Notes under the pieces: generated by a model | Databases searched by the model: none | The model's input: the letters and a program-made list of their open reading frames with translations, nothing else | Told to the model about the DNA's origin: nothing | Source: CAADGU01 sp964581605 | GTDB lineage: Bacteria > Chloroflexota > Anaerolineae > Promineifilales > Promineifilaceae | Direction of reading: 5' to 3' | Length of the DNA: 7,196 bases | Assembly: GCA_964581605.1 (NCBI GenBank) | Contig: CAZOPF010000171.1 | Location: 1 to 7,196 of the forward strand | Program-made: the position numbers and the translations under genes | In this document: in pieces, positions 5,345-7,196 of the stretch | Layout: the number at the start of each line of letters is the position of its first letter | How positions within the stretch are numbered: position 1 is the stretch's first letter

Positions 5345-6742
5345 CGTTCTTTTCCGCCCTGGCTTCACCCCACCCCGATAACTGGGCGCTTCAATCAAGA
5401 AAAAGGTACAACGGCTGCCATCCAGCATCCGCGTCGCCAGGCGCGGGTCAATCTCATCCACCGGCGTGGCAGTGGTGATGACGGTGGGCAGACGAGCGTT
5501 GTAGCGATAGTTGAAAAGTTGATACAGTTTTTCCCGTGCCCAGGGCGTGGCGCTTTCTGTGCCTAAATCATCCAATACCAACAGCGCAGCAGTCTTGATC
5601 TCATCAAACAACTTGTCATAACGTTGGCCGCTGGCGGGATTAAACGTCGCTCGCAAATGATCCAGTAAATCGGGCACCACAATGAACAAAACCGGCTCCC
5701 CCTGTTTGGAGAGGGCATTGGCGATACCGGCCGCCAGATGTGTTTTACCGTTGCCGTAGCCGATACTGTTAAAAACCAGCCAATCTTTGGGAGAGTGAAC
5801 GAAGTCTACGGCCGTTTCCAATGCCCGCTTCAAATTATCCGACTGCGACTTCGGCAGTTCCCGTTCCCGCAAATCAAAATTCTCCAACGTCTTATCATGG
5901 TGCAAACTCAGCGTAGACAGGTCAGACTGATCCTGATCCACCCCCGCCCGGCGAAAGTCAGGCGCGGCAATGTGGATGACTTGCACCAGACTGGGGTCTA
6001 CCATGCGCGAACGAATACGAATCTCTATCGCTTCCAATTCCAGATTGGTGGTAATGACGGTGGGCAGGTGTGCATTGTAACGATAGTTGAAAATCTGATA
6101 CAGCTTCTCCTGCGCCCATTCGCTGTTGCTCTGCGTGCCCAGGTCGTCCAGGATCAGCAGCCGGGCATTGCGCACCTGGTCAAACCGTTCGTCGTAGCCA
6201 GAGGTGGCGTTGGGCGCATAAGCCGCCCGCAGATGATCCAGCAAATCAGGCGTGTTGATGAACAGCACCGGATGGCCCATGGCCAGCCGGTAATTGGCAA
6301 TAGCCGCCGCCAGGTGGGTTTTGCCACAGCCGTACCCCCCTTTGAATACCAGCCACCCTCTAGGTTCTCTGGCATAAGCCATCGCCCGATCATAAGCCAT
6401 TTTCAGGTTGAGTTGTTTGCTGGGGGTCAGGCCGTGCCCTTCAGCTAAAAAGGACTCAAAGGTGCAATGTTGTAATGCGCCAATCTGGCTGATGCGCTGC
6501 AACTTTTCCATGCGGGTCAGTTCGCGGTCTACGGCGCGGCAGGCGCAGGGCACAGCCCGGCCAAAGCTGGGGTGGATGGGTGGCACGTCTGGCATGACGT
6601 AGCCCAATCCGCCGCAGTGGGGGCAGTCTGGTTTGCCCAGGCCGTCAAATTCGTCGGCGGCATTACCGCTTGATGATGTCTTTGAGGTCATCGGGGATAG
6701 GTTGGCGTAACTCTTTTTGAGTATCTCGCCGGCCGGTTCCAT
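5327..6742 (-). CDS. DnaC/IstB-like protein with Zn motif and two tandem AAA+ ATPase domains
   Basis: The protein has 471 aa. The start at 6742 is preceded by AGAAGGA 7 nt upstream; an alternative ATG at 6691 has no ribosome site, and the frame further upstream is only the shadow of the DnaD-like gene. Residues 40-68 hold CPHC...CAC (Cys40, 43, 66, 68), a Zn-binding motif like that of DnaI-type helicase loaders. AAA+ domain 1: Walker A GGYGCGKT (135-142), Walker B LLILDDLG (Asp199-200), sensor-1 ITTN (Asn233), Arg finger candidates in RIRSRM (242-247). Domain 2: GYGNGKT (328-334), LLVLDDLG (391-392), ITTATP, RLATRM (434-439). The domains are close copies (PDLLDHLRA, EKLYQ.FNYRYNA, LPTVITT), so the gene arose by internal duplication. 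Domain 2 has lost the first Walker A glycine and the sensor-1 Asn, suggesting weaker hydrolysis. DnaC-like proteins load the replicative helicase; IstB of transposons is the alternative, but no transposase is present. Confidence 0.9.
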   Translation of the reverse strand: MEPAGEILKKSYANLSPMTSKTSSSGNAADEFDGLGKPDCPHCGGLGYVMPDVPPIHPSFGRAVPCACRAVDRELTRMEKLQRISQIGALQHCTFESFLAEGHGLTPSKQLNLKMAYDRAMAYAREPRGWLVFKGGYGCGKTHLAAAIANYRLAMGHPVLFINTPDLLDHLRAAYAPNATSGYDERFDQVRNARLLILDDLGTQSNSEWAQEKLYQIFNYRYNAHLPTVITTNLELEAIEIRIRSRMVDPSLVQVIHIAAPDFRRAGVDQDQSDLSTLSLHHDKTLENFDLRERELPKSQSDNLKRALETAVDFVHSPKDWLVFNSIGYGNGKTHLAAGIANALSKQGEPVLFIVVPDLLDHLRATFNPASGQRYDKLFDEIKTAALLVLDDLGTESATPWAREKLYQLFNYRYNARLPTVITTATPVDEIDPRLATRMLDGSRCTFFLIEAPSYRGGVKPGRKRTVNSKQ

Positions 6743-7196
6743 GTTGTTTTCCTTCTTGTCGCCAGCGTTCCAGGATGCTGACGACGTAGCGCCATTTGCG
6801 GACGTTGTTTTCCACGGCCAGTTGAATGGCTTCTTCAATCCAGCGCGGCGGGTAGGTTTGTTCGGCGTCGCGCAGCTCGTCGGCAATGACGGGGGTGAGC
6901 GGGCCGATATTTTGCTCGTAGAGGATGAAAATGTTCGGCCGTTCCACCATGAGGGTGATTGGTTCGTCCTGGTCAGGGTTAGGCCGCCATTCGCCACGGG
7001 TGATGCCGTCTACGGCCGTGCGCCCCTTCTCCGTATTCAAAAAGTACAAATCCATCTTGCCGTCCGCACTCTCAATGTTGATGTGCAAAAAGGTGCCCCG
7101 CGCCACCGCCCGCTCCACCCCATCCAGCAAATTTTCCGTGGCAATCTGGGTAGTGGGCCCCATCCCTTTGATGAACTCCGTATCGTTCATAAAGTC
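6663..7196 (-). CDS. DnaD-like primosome/replication-initiation protein, C-terminal part (5' end outside window)
   Basis: The frame is open to the right edge. Two codons (Asp-Phe) precede the first in-window ATG at 7190, and DFMNDTEFIKG reads like the middle of a conserved helix, so the real start is probably outside. From that ATG, residues 1-35 end an N-terminal winged-helix-like domain (VERAVARGTFLHI). The DnaD/DnaB_2 C-terminal domain spans ~87-148: IFILYEQNIGPLTPVIADEL, PPRWIEEAIQLAVENNVRKW, then RYVVSILERWRQEG, matching the family YEQNIG..TP and W.....L..W.. motifs. DnaD-type proteins bind DNA and help open origins or restart sites for the helicase loader. The adjacent DnaC-like gene, overlapping by 80 nt downstream, fits this joint role. 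The linker after the domain is Arg/Lys/Gln-rich and variable. Confidence 0.88.
   Translation of the reverse strand, partial: DFMNDTEFIKGMGPTTQIATENLLDGVERAVARGTFLHINIESADGKMDLYFLNTEKGRTAVDGITRGEWRPNPDQDEPITLMVERPNIFILYEQNIGPLTPVIADELRDAEQTYPPRWIEEAIQLAVENNVRKWRYVVSILERWRQEGKQHGTGRRDTQKELRQPIPDDLKDIIKR
6750..6755 (-). promoter_or_regulatory. Ribosome site that fixes the DnaC-like start
   Basis: GAAGGA on the minus strand lies 7 nt before the ATG at 6742 and inside the DnaD-like coding region. No comparable site precedes the ATG at 6691. This supports the longer start and an 80-nt overlap of the two genes. Confidence 0.65.

Larger units (their letters stand above)
191..7019. repeat. Dispersed palindromic octamer ACGGCCGT (15 copies)
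   Basis: Exact copies start at 191, 547, 616, 1492, 2434, 2639, 2779, 3221, 3324, 3450, 4964, 5018, 5117, 5808 and 7012. Random expectation for one palindromic octamer over 7196 positions with equal base use is 7196/65536, about 0.11, and base composition changes this only slightly. Most copies are inside genes, in more than one reading frame (Thr-Ala-Val, Asn-Gly-Arg or Tyr-Gly-Arg), so codon or amino-acid preference is not the cause. Two copies sit in promoter spacers. There are none in the decayed 3458-4963 stretch. Confidence 0.95.

Noticed and set aside
5738..6448. Long + strand open frame opposite the DnaC-like gene (236 codons)
   Set aside because: It is the antisense shadow of two strongly conserved AAA+ domains and has no family-like motifs.
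5327..6742. Insertion sequence of the IS21 (IstB) type
   Set aside because: No IstA transposase or terminal repeats are seen, and the neighbour is a DnaD-like replication gene.

Overview
The window looks like chromosomal DNA from a filamentous or otherwise complex member of the Chloroflexota, probably Anaerolineae-like. This is inferred from four things: a DnaD-like/DnaC-like primosome gene pair with a Zn-binding N-terminus; a decayed secreted-protein tail ending in the hydrophobic motif IYLPVIVK; a single-LysM membrane protein with a Thr/Ser/Pro-rich linker; and the palindrome ACGGCCGT, present 15 times in 7.2 kb. No marker gene fixes the taxon.

Left half (1-3927, all + strand). The end of an RQC-type winged-helix protein comes first. 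A near-consensus promoter follows, driving a two-gene cassette: an uncharacterised 121-aa protein overlapping a C39/papain-like cysteine peptidase. A near-copy of the same promoter then drives a DUF4058 protein. After a 27-nt gap comes a protein that joins a death-like effector-associated domain (EAD) to a short SAVED-type nucleotide-sensor domain. Six nt later comes Cas6, the CRISPR RNA endoribonuclease. The last three genes look like one transcript. The EAD-SAVED/Cas6 pair is the most interesting part: it suggests a cyclic-nucleotide sensor that recruits a separate effector, linked to a CRISPR system whose array and Cas10/interference genes are not in this window.

Middle (3928-4675). This stretch has no intact gene. 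It holds a short degenerate heptad repeat and a minus-strand pseudogene remnant with a frameshift, then a good sigma70-type promoter. That promoter serves a small LysM membrane protein (4676-5284).

Right half (5281-7196). A hairpin built from 7-bp repeats lies between two convergent genes and supplies stop codons in all three frames in both directions. Beyond it, on the minus strand, is a 471-aa protein with two tandem DnaC/IstB-like AAA+ domains. Upstream of it, and overlapping by 80 nt, is a DnaD-like replication-initiation protein that runs off the right edge. DnaD-like and DnaC-like proteins work together in loading the replicative helicase.
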